This document shows, piece after piece, positions 41,072 to 49,796 of a stretch of 64,000 nucleotides of DNA (position 1 is its first letter; each line of letters opens with the position of its first letter). The stretch comes from Kitasatospora sp. MMS16-BH015. Its GTDB lineage: Bacteria > Actinomycetota > Actinomycetes > Streptomycetales > Streptomycetaceae. The notes beneath the pieces are model-generated. The model had not been told where the DNA came from and did not search any database. It saw only the letters and a list, made by a program, of their open reading frames with translations. The DNA lies in contig NZ_CP025394.1 in the NCBI RefSeq assembly GCF_002943525.1, forward strand, positions 8,447,001 through 8,511,000, in the 5' to 3' direction. The position numbers and the translations under genes are program-made.

Positions 41072-42013
41072 TCAGCTCTTGACGGCGCCGGCGGTGATGC
41101 CGCCGACGATGTGCTTGCCGAGCAGGGCGAACACCAGGAGCAGGGGTGCGGTGCCGAGCAGGGCGCCGGTGAGGATGACGGCCTGGTCGGAGTCGTAGGA
41201 GCCGCCGCCGAGGCCCGCCAGCGCCACCTGGACGGTGGGGTTGCTCTGGCTGAGCGCGATCAGCGGCCAGAAGAAGTCGTTCCAGGACTGCACGAAGACC
41301 AGCATCCCGAGCACGGCCATCCCGGGCCGGGCGATCGGCAGCACCACGCTGCGCAGGATCCGCAGGCTGCTCGCACCGTCCACCCGGGCGGCCTCGACGA
41401 GTTCGATCGGCAGCGCCTCGGCGAGGAACTGGCGCATGAAGAACACCCCGAAGGCGGCGACCAGGTTGGGCAGGATCACCGACTGGAGCTGGTCGGTCCA
41501 GTGCAGCTTCGCCATGACCTGGTAGAGCGGGATGACGCTCAGCTGCGCCGGGACGGTCATGGTGGCCACGACCAGGGTCAGCAGCGCCGACCGCCCCCGG
41601 AACGGCAGTTTGGCGAAGGCGAAGCCGGCCAGGGTGGCGAAGAGCACGGTGCTGACGGTGACGCAGCCGGCCACCACGGTGGAGTTGAGCAGGGCCTGGC
41701 CGAGGTGGACCTGGTTCCAGGCGATATCCAGGTTGTGCCAGAGGTTGCCGCCCGGCAGCAGCGGGGGCGGCGTCTGGGCGATCCGGGTGCTGGAGGTGGA
41801 GGCGCCGACCAGCGTCCAGTAGAGCGGGAAGAGCGAGACGAAGGCGACGAGGACCAGGATCGCGTAGGTGAGCGGTCCGGCGCCGTGCAGGCCGCGGGCT
41901 CCGGTGCGGGCCCGGGCCCGGGGGCGGGGGCGGTGGGCGGCGGTGGCCGGGCCGCTGGGGACGGCCGGGGTGGCTTGGGTGGCTGGGGTGGCTGGGGTGG
42001 CTGGGGTGGTCAA
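41072..42013 (-). CDS. cebG: Cello-oligosaccharide ABC transporter permease CebG
   Basis: A 313-residue membrane protein of the MalG type with six predicted helices. The EAA loop is EAARVDGASSLRILRSVVLP. The TTG at 42013 is favoured: AAGGAGG precedes it and TTGA overlaps the cebF stop by four bases. Its N-terminus carries Thr-Pro-Ala repeats (TTPATPATPATQATPAV) before a basic stretch, encoded by 9-bp tandem repeats. With CebF it forms the membrane channel; the ATPase is not encoded here and is presumably the shared MsiK. Confidence 0.92.
   Translation of the reverse strand: MTTPATPATPATQATPAVPSGPATAAHRPRPRARARTGARGLHGAGPLTYAILVLVAFVSLFPLYWTLVGASTSSTRIAQTPPPLLPGGNLWHNLDIAWNQVHLGQALLNSTVVAGCVTVSTVLFATLAGFAFAKLPFRGRSALLTLVVATMTVPAQLSVIPLYQVMAKLHWTDQLQSVILPNLVAAFGVFFMRQFLAEALPIELVEAARVDGASSLRILRSVVLPIARPGMAVLGMLVFVQSWNDFFWPLIALSQSNPTVQVALAGLGGGSYDSDQAVILTGALLGTAPLLLVFALLGKHIVGGITAGAVKS
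41966..42008. repeat. 9-bp tandem repeats at the cebG 5' end
   Basis: GGGGTGGCT-type units are repeated about five times (one copy has GGGTGGCTT) and encode Thr-Pro-Ala repeats. Copy number could vary between strains. Confidence 0.8.
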
Positions 42014-42987
42014 CTTCCCTCCTTGGCACGGCGGTAGCGCGCGAACGCGAGGTTGACGGCGCCGATCGCCAGCAGGAGGAGCAGCATCGTCCAGGCGACG
42101 GCGGCGGCCCGGCCGAGGTGGAAGGAGTACCAGCCCTGGTCGTAGAGGTAGAGGCCGAGCGTCTGGTACTGGTGCGCGGAGCCGCCGCTGTGGCCGGTCG
42201 AGCCGCCGAACAGCAGCGGCTCGCCGAAGAGTTGGGTGGCGCCGATGGTGGAGACCAGGACGGTGAACAGCACGGTGGGGCGGATCGCGGGCACGGTGAC
42301 GTGCCGGAACTGCTGCCACCGGCTCGCGCCGTCGAGCGCTGCGGCCTCGTAGAGATCGTGCGGGACGGCCTGCATGGCGGCCAGGTAGATCAGCGCGTTG
42401 TAGCCCGTCCAGCGCCAGGTGACGATGGTGGAGACGGCGATCTGGGAACTCCAGGTGCCGGCCTCCCAGTCGATGTGGCCGATGCCGACCTGGCCGAGCA
42501 GCCAGTTGATCATCCCGTAGTCGCGGCCGAAGAGCAGCGAGAAGACCAGGGTGGCCGCCGCGATGGAGGTCGCGTACGGGGCGAGCATCGCGATCCGGAG
42601 GAAGGTGCGGCCGCGCAGGCGGTAGTTGAGCAGGTGGGCCAGGCCCAGGGCCATCAGCAGCTGCGGCACGGTGGACATCACGCCGATGGTGAAGGTGTTG
42701 CGCAGGGCGTTCCAGAACAGGTCGTCGTGGAGCAGCCGGGTGTAGTTGCCGAAGCCCCGCCACTGGAGCTGGTCGGAGGTCTGCAGGTCGACGCTGTGCA
42801 GCGAGACCCAGGCGGTGTAGATCAGCGGGAAGAGGCCGAAGGCGGCGAAGCAGAGGAAGAACGGGGCGATGTAGGCGTAGGGCGAGCCCTTGACGTCCCA
42901 CCGGTACAGGCGGGTCCGCCAGGGGTGGGGCGGGGGAGCGGGACGGGGGACACCGACGGTGGTGGCCGGTACGGCCTCGTCGAGCAT
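42010..42987 (-). CDS. cebF: Cello-oligosaccharide ABC transporter permease CebF
   Basis: A 325-residue MalF-type permease with six predicted helices. YAYIAPFFLCFAAFGLFPLI is the first helix and EAAALDGASRWQQFRHVTVP the EAA loop that contacts the ATPase. It starts 70 bases after cebE, across a strong hairpin, and overlaps cebG. Confidence 0.92.
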   Translation of the reverse strand: MLDEAVPATTVGVPRPAPPPHPWRTRLYRWDVKGSPYAYIAPFFLCFAAFGLFPLIYTAWVSLHSVDLQTSDQLQWRGFGNYTRLLHDDLFWNALRNTFTIGVMSTVPQLLMALGLAHLLNYRLRGRTFLRIAMLAPYATSIAAATLVFSLLFGRDYGMINWLLGQVGIGHIDWEAGTWSSQIAVSTIVTWRWTGYNALIYLAAMQAVPHDLYEAAALDGASRWQQFRHVTVPAIRPTVLFTVLVSTIGATQLFGEPLLFGGSTGHSGGSAHQYQTLGLYLYDQGWYSFHLGRAAAVAWTMLLLLLAIGAVNLAFARYRRAKEGS

Positions 42988-43009
42988 GGGGTGGCCTCTC
43001 TCGGGAGCG

Positions 43010-43039
43010 GGCCCTGCCCGGGAAGTCCCGTGCAGGGCC
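43010..43039 (-). terminator. Intercistronic hairpin between cebE and cebF
   Basis: Stem GGCCCTGC (43010-43017) with GCAGGGCC (43032-43039), one C/T mismatch, then inner CGGG/CCCG and loop AAGT. A partial terminator here would give excess binding protein over permease. Confidence 0.65.
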
Positions 43040-43057
43040 GGGGCGTTGGCGCCGTGG

Positions 43058-44377
43058 TCAGCCGCTGACCTTGTCGTCGATCTCCTTGACGGCCGCGCTC
43101 CATGCCTTGGCCGGGTCGGTGTGGTGCTGCTCGATGCCGAGCAGGCCGTTGGAGAGCGCGTCCTTGACCATGGCGTCCCACTCGCCGATCACCGCGGGCT
43201 GGATGGAGCCGGCGGTGGCGGCGTAGATCTTGCCGGTCGGGGTGTCGGCGAAGTAGTCGAGCTTGGCGTCCTGCACCTCGGGCCGGCTCAGCGCGGCCGT
43301 GTTGGAGGGCAGGTTGCCGACCTTGGCGAAGACCTTGGCCTGCTGCTCGGGCGCGGTGAGCCAGGCGGCCAGCGCCTGGGCCTCCTTCTGGTGCTTGCCG
43401 GCCTTGGGCACGGCGAGGAAGGAGCCGCCCCAGTTGCCGGCCGCCGGCGGCGCGGCGATGTCCCACTTGCCCTTGTTGGCGTCCCCCGACTTGCCGGAGA
43501 CGATGGCGGTCATCCAGGAGGGGCAGGCGACGGTGGCGAACTTGGAGTTGGCGTAGCCCTGGTTCCAGGGGGTGTCGAACTGCTTGAGCCCGGCGCTGAT
43601 CCCGGACTGCGCGGCACTGACCGCCAGATCCCAGCCGGACTTGACCGCGGCGCTGGTCTTGTAGGCCAACTGTCCGCTGCTGTCGGCGTACTGGGTCGTG
43701 CTGGAGGAGACCACGGCGTTGAAGAGGCCGCTCGCGGAGTCGGTGAAGAAGGTGCCGGCGGGCGCTTTGGCCTGGTACTGCTTGCCGACCTCGACGAACT
43801 TGGCCCAGTCGCCCTGCCAGAGCTTGGCCACCTGGTCGCGGTCGGTGGGCAGCCCGGCCTGCTGGAAGAGGTCCTTCCGGTAGCAGACCGCCATCGGGCC
43901 GATGTCGGTGCCCAGGCCGATGGTCCGGCCGTCGGCGGTGGTGCCCTGCTGCCACTTCCAGGGCAGGAAGTCGCCCTGGTGGACGCCCTCGGCCTTGCCG
44001 AGGTCGGCGAACTTGTCCGCCTGCTTCTTCACCACCTGGGCGATCCGCCCGACCTCGATCGCCTGGAGGTCGTCCAGGCCGCTGCCGGCGGCCAGGTGGG
44101 TCTGGAGCGCGGGGTAGTAGTCGCCCTCCTGCTGGACGTTGTGCTCGACGATGGTGATGTCCGGGTGGGCCTGCTGGTAGGCGTCGAACAGGCCGGCTTC
44201 CTTGTAGCCGAAGGTGCCGAAGTCACCGACGGTCAGCGTGATCTTGCCGCCCGCGGCGGTGTCGCCGGGGGCGCTGGAGCCCGAGCTGCTGCACCCGCTG
44301 ACCAGCAGGGCGCTCAGAGCCAGGGCCGCAGCTGTGGTCAGGGCGCTTCTGCCCGGGGTGGTGCCGGAGTTCCGCAT
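43058..44377 (-). CDS. cebE: Cello-oligosaccharide-binding lipoprotein CebE
   Basis: A 439-residue extracellular solute-binding protein (family 1). The signal ends in a lipobox, LSALLVSGCSSSG, so Cys 29 or so is lipid-anchored. KITLTVGDFGTFGYKEAGLF begins the mature protein and GIGLGTDIGPMAVCYRKDLF-like sequence lies in the hinge. It captures cellobiose and cellotriose for CebFG. The start at 44377 has GAGGAGA upstream. It is divergent from cebR with a perfect CebR box between them. Confidence 0.93.
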   Translation of the reverse strand: MRNSGTTPGRSALTTAAALALSALLVSGCSSSGSSAPGDTAAGGKITLTVGDFGTFGYKEAGLFDAYQQAHPDITIVEHNVQQEGDYYPALQTHLAAGSGLDDLQAIEVGRIAQVVKKQADKFADLGKAEGVHQGDFLPWKWQQGTTADGRTIGLGTDIGPMAVCYRKDLFQQAGLPTDRDQVAKLWQGDWAKFVEVGKQYQAKAPAGTFFTDSASGLFNAVVSSSTTQYADSSGQLAYKTSAAVKSGWDLAVSAAQSGISAGLKQFDTPWNQGYANSKFATVACPSWMTAIVSGKSGDANKGKWDIAAPPAAGNWGGSFLAVPKAGKHQKEAQALAAWLTAPEQQAKVFAKVGNLPSNTAALSRPEVQDAKLDYFADTPTGKIYAATAGSIQPAVIGEWDAMVKDALSNGLLGIEQHHTDPAKAWSAAVKEIDDKVSG

Positions 44378-44468
44378 GGCCGAATCTCTCCTCGTCCAGG
44401 GTGGTTCGTGAATGCGCCGCACTGGGCGGCCGGCTGTGCTGCGAAGTGAAGAGCGTGGAGTGGGGGTG

Positions 44469-44499
44469 GGAATTTCGGTGGCGCTCGGAATTTCGGTGG
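44469..44499. repeat. 13-bp direct repeat in the cebE-cebR gap
   Basis: GGAATTTCGGTGG occurs at 44469-44481 and 44487-44499, 18 bases apart, close to the CebR box and probably in the cebE promoter region. Confidence 0.75.
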
Positions 44500-44518
44500 T
44501 GCAGGGTGGGAGCACATT

Positions 44519-44532
44519 TGGGAGCGCTCCCA
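44519..44532. promoter_or_regulatory. CebR operator (cebE/cebR)
   Basis: TGGGAGCGCTCCCA is a perfect 14-bp palindrome identical to the known streptomycete CebR box. It lies in the divergent gap and can control both directions. Confidence 0.95.
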
Positions 44533-44654
44533 CTACGATGTGGGAAGATTGCTGCGTCGTACGAGGGAGTGTCAAGGGTGCGAGTCGGCTCTGTTACCGG
44601 AACGTGTCCGGCGCCCCTCGGAGCAGCCGCCCGCCGCCCTCCGGGAGACCGATC

Positions 44655-45689
44655 ATGAGCCGAGCCGAACAACAGCCCGCCGCCGCCCGACCGACCCTGG
44701 AGGCGGTGGCCGCGCGGGCCGGAGTGGGGCGGGGCACCGTCTCCCGGGTGGTCAACGGCTCGCCGAAGGTGAGCGCCAAGGCCAGGGCGGCCGTCGAGCA
44801 GGCCATCGCCGAGCTCGGGTACGTGCCGAACCAGGCGGCCCGCTCGCTGGTCACCTCGCGGACGGACTCGGTCGCGCTGGTCATCCCGGAGAGCGTCGCC
44901 AGGCTCCGCTCCGAGCCCTACTTCTCCGACATCATCACCGGCGTCTCCGGCGAACTTGCCGAGACCGAGATGCAGTTGCTGCTGATTCTGGTCCGCGACG
45001 AACGCGAGCGGGAGCGGCTGACCCGGTACCTGACCGCCCGCCGGGTGGACGGCGTGCTGCTGGTCTCGGTGCACGAGGACGATCCGCTGCCCGAGCTGCT
45101 CGAGCAGCTGGAGATGCCCGCGGTGCTCGGCGGCCGCCGGTCCGGCGAGGAGTCGCTGAGTTATGTGCACGCCGACAACCGGGGTGGCGCCCGGGCGGCC
45201 GTGCGGCACCTGCTGGCGCGCGGGCGGACGACGGTGGCCACCGTCACCGGCCCGCTCGACATGGAGGCGGCCGAGGCCCGCCTGGCCGGGTACCGGCAGG
45301 CCCTCGCCGAGGCCGGCCTGGAGCCGGACGAGGGGCTGGTCGGCCACGGTGATTTCACCGAGCGCGGCGGCCGGGAGGCGATGCGCGAGCTGCTCGCCCG
45401 GCGCCCGGAGCTGGACGCGGTGTTCTGCGCCTCCGACATGACGGCGGCCGGCGCCCTCCAAGCCCTGCGGGAGGCGGGCCGGCGGGTGCCGGAGGACGTC
45501 GCGGTGGTGGGTTTCGACGATTCGGCGGTGGCCAGGCACACCGAGCCGGCCCTCACCAGCATCCGCCAGCCGACCGAGGAGATGGGCCGGTTGATGGTGC
45601 AGCTGCTGCTGAAGGAGATCGCCCAACCGGGCCGGTTCCGTCGGCAGGTGGTGCTGCCGACGGAACTGGTGGTGCGGGCCTCGGCCTGA
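44655..45689 (+). CDS. cebR: CebR, LacI-family repressor of cellulose utilisation
   Basis: A 344-residue regulator: TLEAVAARAGVGRGTVSRVV is the HTH, followed by the sensor domain (ALVIPESVARLRSEPYFSDI, VVGFDDSAVARHTEPALTSI). CebR binds TGGGAGCGCTCCCA and is released by cellobiose. It stands divergent from cebEFG-bglC as in Streptomyces. ATG 44655 has GGGAGA upstream. It is convergent with the GH5 gene. Confidence 0.94.
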   Translation: MSRAEQQPAAARPTLEAVAARAGVGRGTVSRVVNGSPKVSAKARAAVEQAIAELGYVPNQAARSLVTSRTDSVALVIPESVARLRSEPYFSDIITGVSGELAETEMQLLLILVRDERERERLTRYLTARRVDGVLLVSVHEDDPLPELLEQLEMPAVLGGRRSGEESLSYVHADNRGGARAAVRHLLARGRTTVATVTGPLDMEAAEARLAGYRQALAEAGLEPDEGLVGHGDFTERGGREAMRELLARRPELDAVFCASDMTAAGALQALREAGRRVPEDVAVVGFDDSAVARHTEPALTSIRQPTEEMGRLMVQLLLKEIAQPGRFRRQVVLPTELVVRASA

Positions 45690-45704
45690 GCCGCGGCCGC
45701 CGGG

Positions 45705-45756
45705 CTGGAACGGCCGTCAGGGCGTGGCCGCTGGAACTGCCCTCAGAGCGTGGCCA
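45705..45756. repeat. 26-bp direct repeat duplicating the GH5 gene's 3' end
   Basis: 45705-45730 and 45731-45756 match at 22 of 26 bases. The second copy contains the GH5 stop codon, and the first copy reads as a second gene end. Confidence 0.75.
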
Positions 45757-47308
45757 GATGGGCGCGGTAGCCCGCGCCGAAGGCGGTCGGAGTGCCGTCG
45801 TAGGCGCTGATCAGCGAGGGGCCGCTGCTGCAGTCCCAGGTGTTCCAGGTCCAGGCGAGGTAGGAGACGCCGTGCTGGTCCAGCCAGGGCAGCAGGGTGT
45901 CCAGGTAGCCGTGGGCGCAGTCGTTCTCGCCCAACTCGCCTGCCACGAGCGGGATCTGGCTCGCCAGCGGGGCGATCTGGGAATCCCAGCAGGAGCTGTT
46001 GGCGCAGGTGTTGAAGTTGTACGAGTGCCAGGAGGCGGCCAGGTTGTGCTTCGGGTCGGCGGGCTGGTAATTCGCCCACTGGGTCAGGTCGTTGGCGTAC
46101 TCCAGGCCGCCGAGCAGTAGCACGTTGTCCGCGCCGGTGGAGCGGACGGCGTCGACCATCGCCTGCATCCCGGCGACCTGGTAGCCGATCCCCGCGCAGC
46201 TGCCGCCGTCCCGCCAGCAGGCCCAGCCGGAGGCGGTGCTGCCGGTGGCCCGCGAGGGGTAGGGCTCGTTGAACAGGTCGAGTACGGTGGCGTCGTCGCC
46301 CTTGAAGGTCTGGGCCACCGAGGTCCAGAACGGCAGGGCGCCGGCTGCGTCCGGCATCGGCTTCTGGCAGGTGGCGGCGGCGTCCGAGCAGCCGGCGGAG
46401 GGGCCGGTGTACACCCCGTCCGTCCAGTGCAGGTCCAGGACGGTCACCAGGCCGTTCTGGTGCAGCAGGTCGACGTAGCTCTTCACCGCGGCGATGTAGG
46501 CCGCACCGGCGTACTCCGGCTTGACGTTGGAGTGGCCGAGCCAGCAGTCCTCGTTCAGCGGGATGCGGACGGTGTTGATCCGCCAGGACTTCATCGCGGT
46601 GACCGAGGCCTGGTCCACCGGACCGTCGAAGAAGCCGTAGCCCTGGACGCACATGAACTCGGCGCCCGAACGGTCCACCCCGTGCAGGGTGATGGGGCTG
46701 CCGGTGGCGGTCACCAGCTTGTTGCCAGAGACGTGCACGGCTGGGGCCGGGCCGGGCGGGGGCGGGGTGGGGGTCGGCGTGGGAGTCGGCGTGGGGGTGG
46801 GCGTCGGCGTCGGGGTGGGGGACGGGCTCGACTGCGGGCCGCAGGTGGTGCCGTTGACGGTGAAGGTGGTGGGGGCGGTGTTGGTGCCGCTGTAGCCGAA
46901 GTTGGCGCTGGTGGTGTAGGAGGTGCCGGGGTTGATGGTGGCGGCCCAGCTGGGGCTGGTGACGGTGACGTTCTTGCCGGTCTGGGTCCAGGTGCCGTTC
47001 CAGCCGTTCTGGAGGGTCTGGTTGCCGGTGTAGGCGTAGCCGAGGGTCCAGCCGTTGATCGGGGTGGTGCCGGTGTCGGTGATGGTGAGGTTGGCGGTGA
47101 AGCCACTGCCCCAGTCGTTGCCGAGGGCGTAGCTCACGTTGCAGCTCACCCCGGCGGCGGCCCCGGCGGCCGGGGGAGTGGTGGCCGAGGGGGCGGTGGC
47201 GGCCGAGGCGGTGAGGGGGAGCAGCGCCAGGGTGCAGCAGGCGGCCGTGGCGGCCGCGATCCTGGCGGGTGAGAGTCTGAAGGAGCGGGGCACGGCAGTG
47301 CGAGTCAT
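45743..47308 (-). CDS. Secreted GH5 endo-beta-1,4-glucanase with N-terminal CBM2
   Basis: A 521-residue exported cellulase. Order: signal (about 1-36), CBM2 (about 53-158, GVSCNVSYALGNDWGSGFTA), a Pro-Thr linker (TPTPTPTPTP), then the GH5 domain. DLFNEPYPSRA supplies the acid/base Glu and PLVAGELGEND the nucleophile Glu; TVLDLHWTDG and SWHSYNFNTC are further GH5 features. It lies 132 bases after the GH6 gene across a hairpin and is probably in its operon. Its CBM2 DNA is identical to that of the GH48 gene. Confidence 0.92.
   Translation of the reverse strand: MTRTAVPRSFRLSPARIAAATAACCTLALLPLTASAATAPSATTPPAAGAAAGVSCNVSYALGNDWGSGFTANLTITDTGTTPINGWTLGYAYTGNQTLQNGWNGTWTQTGKNVTVTSPSWAATINPGTSYTTSANFGYSGTNTAPTTFTVNGTTCGPQSSPSPTPTPTPTPTPTPTPTPTPPPPGPAPAVHVSGNKLVTATGSPITLHGVDRSGAEFMCVQGYGFFDGPVDQASVTAMKSWRINTVRIPLNEDCWLGHSNVKPEYAGAAYIAAVKSYVDLLHQNGLVTVLDLHWTDGVYTGPSAGCSDAAATCQKPMPDAAGALPFWTSVAQTFKGDDATVLDLFNEPYPSRATGSTASGWACWRDGGSCAGIGYQVAGMQAMVDAVRSTGADNVLLLGGLEYANDLTQWANYQPADPKHNLAASWHSYNFNTCANSSCWDSQIAPLASQIPLVAGELGENDCAHGYLDTLLPWLDQHGVSYLAWTWNTWDCSSGPSLISAYDGTPTAFGAGYRAHLATL
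46841..47158 (-). repeat. 318-bp perfect inverted repeat, copy A (CBM2 of GH5)
   Basis: The reverse complement is identical base for base to 49914-50231 when compared by eye. It covers the whole CBM2 module and stops at both its edges. Confidence 0.9.
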
Positions 47309-47333
47309 GTGGGGGCTCCTCTGGGTGGGAGGA

Positions 47334-47362
47334 GGCCGGGGCCGCCTGGGGCGGCCCCGGCC
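47334..47362 (-). terminator. Intercistronic hairpin between GH6 and GH5 genes
   Basis: Perfect 13-bp stem GGCCGGGGCCGCC / GGCGGCCCCGGCC with a 3-base loop lies in the 132-base gap. Confidence 0.65.
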
Positions 47363-47440
47363 GGGGATGCGGCTCGCTTGCGGGTGAGCGTCTGGGTGGG
47401 GGTCAGCTCGCCGCGCAGGTGAGCCTGGATGGAGCGGGGC

Positions 47441-49438
47441 TCAGCTCGCGGTGCAGCTGAGGGTGGGGGCGGGGTTGGCTCCGGAGTAGCTGCCCTGGAA
47501 GCCGAAGCTGGTGGTGGCGCCCGGGGCGAGCGTGCTGTTGTAGGAGAGGCCGGTGGCGGAGACCGAGGCGCCGCTCTGGCTGGTGGTGGCGTTCCAGCTG
47601 TTGGTGAGCTGCTGGTTGCCGCCCCACTTCCAGGTGACCGTCCAGGACTTGGTGGCCGCGCTGCGGGTGTTGGTCACCGTGACGTTGGCGGTGAAGCCGC
47701 TGCCCCAGTCGTTGGCGACCGCGTAGGTCGCGGAGCAGCCGCTGCTGCCGCCGCCGCCCGAGCTCGCGGTGGTGGCGGTCACGGCGGCCGAGGCGGCGGA
47801 GACGTTGCCGGCCGCGTCCTGGGCGGTGACGGTGTACTGGTAGGCGGTGGCCGCGGTCAGCCCGGTGTCGGTGTAGCTGGTGCCGGTCACGGTCGCGACC
47901 TTTGCGCCGCCCCGGTAGACGGTGTAGCCGGTCACCCCGACGTTGTCGGTGGAGGCCGTCCAGCTCAGCGAGACGCTGCTGGTGGTGGTGCCGGTGACGG
48001 CGAGCCCGGTCGGGACGCTGGGCGCGGTGGTGTCGCCGCCGCCGGTGGAGCCGCCGACCGGCGGGTAGGCGTTCTGCACCAGCTGCTGGAACTGGGCGCC
48101 GAACCACTGCCCGGCCGGCACGTCGTAGCCCGGGATGGCGTCGGTCGGGTAGGTGTTGCCGTTTCCGTCGCTCTGGGTGCCGGCCGGGTCGCAGTGCGGG
48201 TCGCCGTGCGGGTGGGCGGCGGTGGGGTAGTCGCCGTCGGACTCACCCGGGGGCTTGACCCAGAGGAAGGCGATGATCGGGCTGTTCGCGCCGTACGGCT
48301 GGGCCTGCGGGCGCGCGCCGAGCCCGGCGCCGTTGATGTTGCACCAGCTGCCGCGGAAGTGCTTCTGGTCGACCTTGTTGGCCGCGACGTAGGTGTCCAC
48401 CGTGCTCGGAGCGGAGTTGAGCGCGGTGGGCCTGGCCGAGCCGCCCCAGCCGTTGCGGGAGGTGTCGACCAGCATGCCGATGGTGCTCGGGAAGCCGTTG
48501 GACACCAGGGTGGAGTACATCGCGTTGTCGTAGTGGTACTCGTCGAACTGGGGGTTGTACTGGTAGAAGTTGGCCGACTTGAGCGGCTGGCCGCCCACCG
48601 TCAGCCCGGAGTCGGGCAGGAACGGCTCGCTCAGCGGGGTGGTGTTGGCGGTGTCGCTGATGAAGCCGTCGATGCTGGCGAAGCCGGCGGTGGTGGCCTT
48701 GGCGATCTTCGCGTACTCCTGGCCGGCCGGGACCATGTTGGTGGACCAGCCGAGCCAGCCCGCGTGGCCGATGTCCAGGTAGTTGTAGACGTTGGGGATG
48801 GGGTGCAGCTTGTTGAGCGCGTACTCGACGCCCGTTTCGTAGAACGGCGCGGCCGTGGCGCAGGCCGGCTTGGACTGGTTGGTCACGGTGTTGGGCAGCG
48901 AGTCGGGCTCGATGACGGCCGCGACCCGGACGTCGGCATACTTCGGATTGGCCAGCAGCGCCGCGATCGGGTCGATGTACTGGCTCTCGTAGGTGGTCAA
49001 CCCGGCCGCGGTGGCCGGGATCTCTCCGTTGGAGGCGAGGGCGGCGCAGTCGCGGCCCGGCAGGTCGTAGACGACGATCTGGAGGACCACCGGGGTACCG
49101 GCCTGCTGCTGGGCGAGGGCGCGGTCGAGGTGCGCCTGCAGGCCGAGGTGGGTGGAGTCGCCGGCGATGGCGCCGATGTGGTCCAGCCAGATGGCGGTCG
49201 GGTTCGTCGCGACCTGGGCTTCGAGCGCGCCGAGAGTGCCGCCGTCGGCGGCCGCCTGGGCCTTGACCTCGGCCACGTAGTCGGGGTTCAGGTAGCCGGT
49301 GGCGCCGACGAAGGGGTTGGTCAGGTGGACGGTGGCCGCGTGGGCGGGGGTGGCGCCGATGCTCGGCAGCAGCCCGGTGGCGCCGAGCAGGGCGGCGGCG
49401 GTCGCCGTTCCGAGGCGACGCAGGACAGGGTGGGGCAC
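47441..49438 (-). CDS. Secreted GH6 cellobiohydrolase with Fn3 and C-terminal CBM2
   Basis: A 665-residue exported exoglucanase acting from the non-reducing cellulose end. GTG 49438 is preceded by AAAGGACC. Signal about 1-35; GH6 domain about 40-465 with AAVIEPDSLPNTVTN, NYLDIGHAGWLGW, LVDTSRNGWGG and WVKPPGESDG (catalytic Asp and Glu loops). An Fn3 module (PSVPTGLAVTGTTTSSVSLS) and a CBM2 (CSATYAVANDWGSGFTANVT) follow. It is divergent from GH48 and shares a CebR box with it. Confidence 0.94.
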   Translation of the reverse strand: MPHPVLRRLGTATAAALLGATGLLPSIGATPAHAATVHLTNPFVGATGYLNPDYVAEVKAQAAADGGTLGALEAQVATNPTAIWLDHIGAIAGDSTHLGLQAHLDRALAQQQAGTPVVLQIVVYDLPGRDCAALASNGEIPATAAGLTTYESQYIDPIAALLANPKYADVRVAAVIEPDSLPNTVTNQSKPACATAAPFYETGVEYALNKLHPIPNVYNYLDIGHAGWLGWSTNMVPAGQEYAKIAKATTAGFASIDGFISDTANTTPLSEPFLPDSGLTVGGQPLKSANFYQYNPQFDEYHYDNAMYSTLVSNGFPSTIGMLVDTSRNGWGGSARPTALNSAPSTVDTYVAANKVDQKHFRGSWCNINGAGLGARPQAQPYGANSPIIAFLWVKPPGESDGDYPTAAHPHGDPHCDPAGTQSDGNGNTYPTDAIPGYDVPAGQWFGAQFQQLVQNAYPPVGGSTGGGDTTAPSVPTGLAVTGTTTSSVSLSWTASTDNVGVTGYTVYRGGAKVATVTGTSYTDTGLTAATAYQYTVTAQDAAGNVSAASAAVTATTASSGGGGSSGCSATYAVANDWGSGFTANVTVTNTRSAATKSWTVTWKWGGNQQLTNSWNATTSQSGASVSATGLSYNSTLAPGATTSFGFQGSYSGANPAPTLSCTAS

Positions 49439-49553
49439 GTCCGGGTCCTTTCTGACGGGTGGGTGGGGCCCGAATCGGTGGGAGCGTGTCCATGCGGGGG
49501 ACACTCACCGTTCCCACATCAAGCCAGTGCTGGCGAATCCTCGTCAAGACGTT

Positions 49554-49567
49554 GGGGAGCGCTCCCA
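49554..49567. promoter_or_regulatory. CebR operator (GH6/GH48)
   Basis: GGGGAGCGCTCCCA matches 13 of 14 bases of the CebR box and lies between the divergent GH6 and GH48 genes. Confidence 0.9.
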
Positions 49568-49796
49568 CGGCGGCGCTGTAAGTTACACGGCGCCCGGCCG
49601 GGCCCGGCGGTGATCGCCGCGGTGGTTCCGGCGCTGGTCGCCGGGCGGGGCCGCGCCGCCGGGCGGCCCGGGGGCGTCCGCCCCGGTACGGTGTGCGCTT
49701 CCCAAGTGTCCCCGAGCGCCCCACGATCGCAGCCAACACCTCCGTCCGCCGCACGCCCCGCAGTGCGGCGGCACCCACCCACCTGGAGGAAGACGC

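Noticed and set aside
46740..46830. Repeats of GTCGGC/GTGGGC type, possibly a satellite or CRISPR-like array
   Set aside because: They encode the Pro-Thr linker of the GH5 cellulase and have no spacers. No CRISPR array was seen anywhere in the window.
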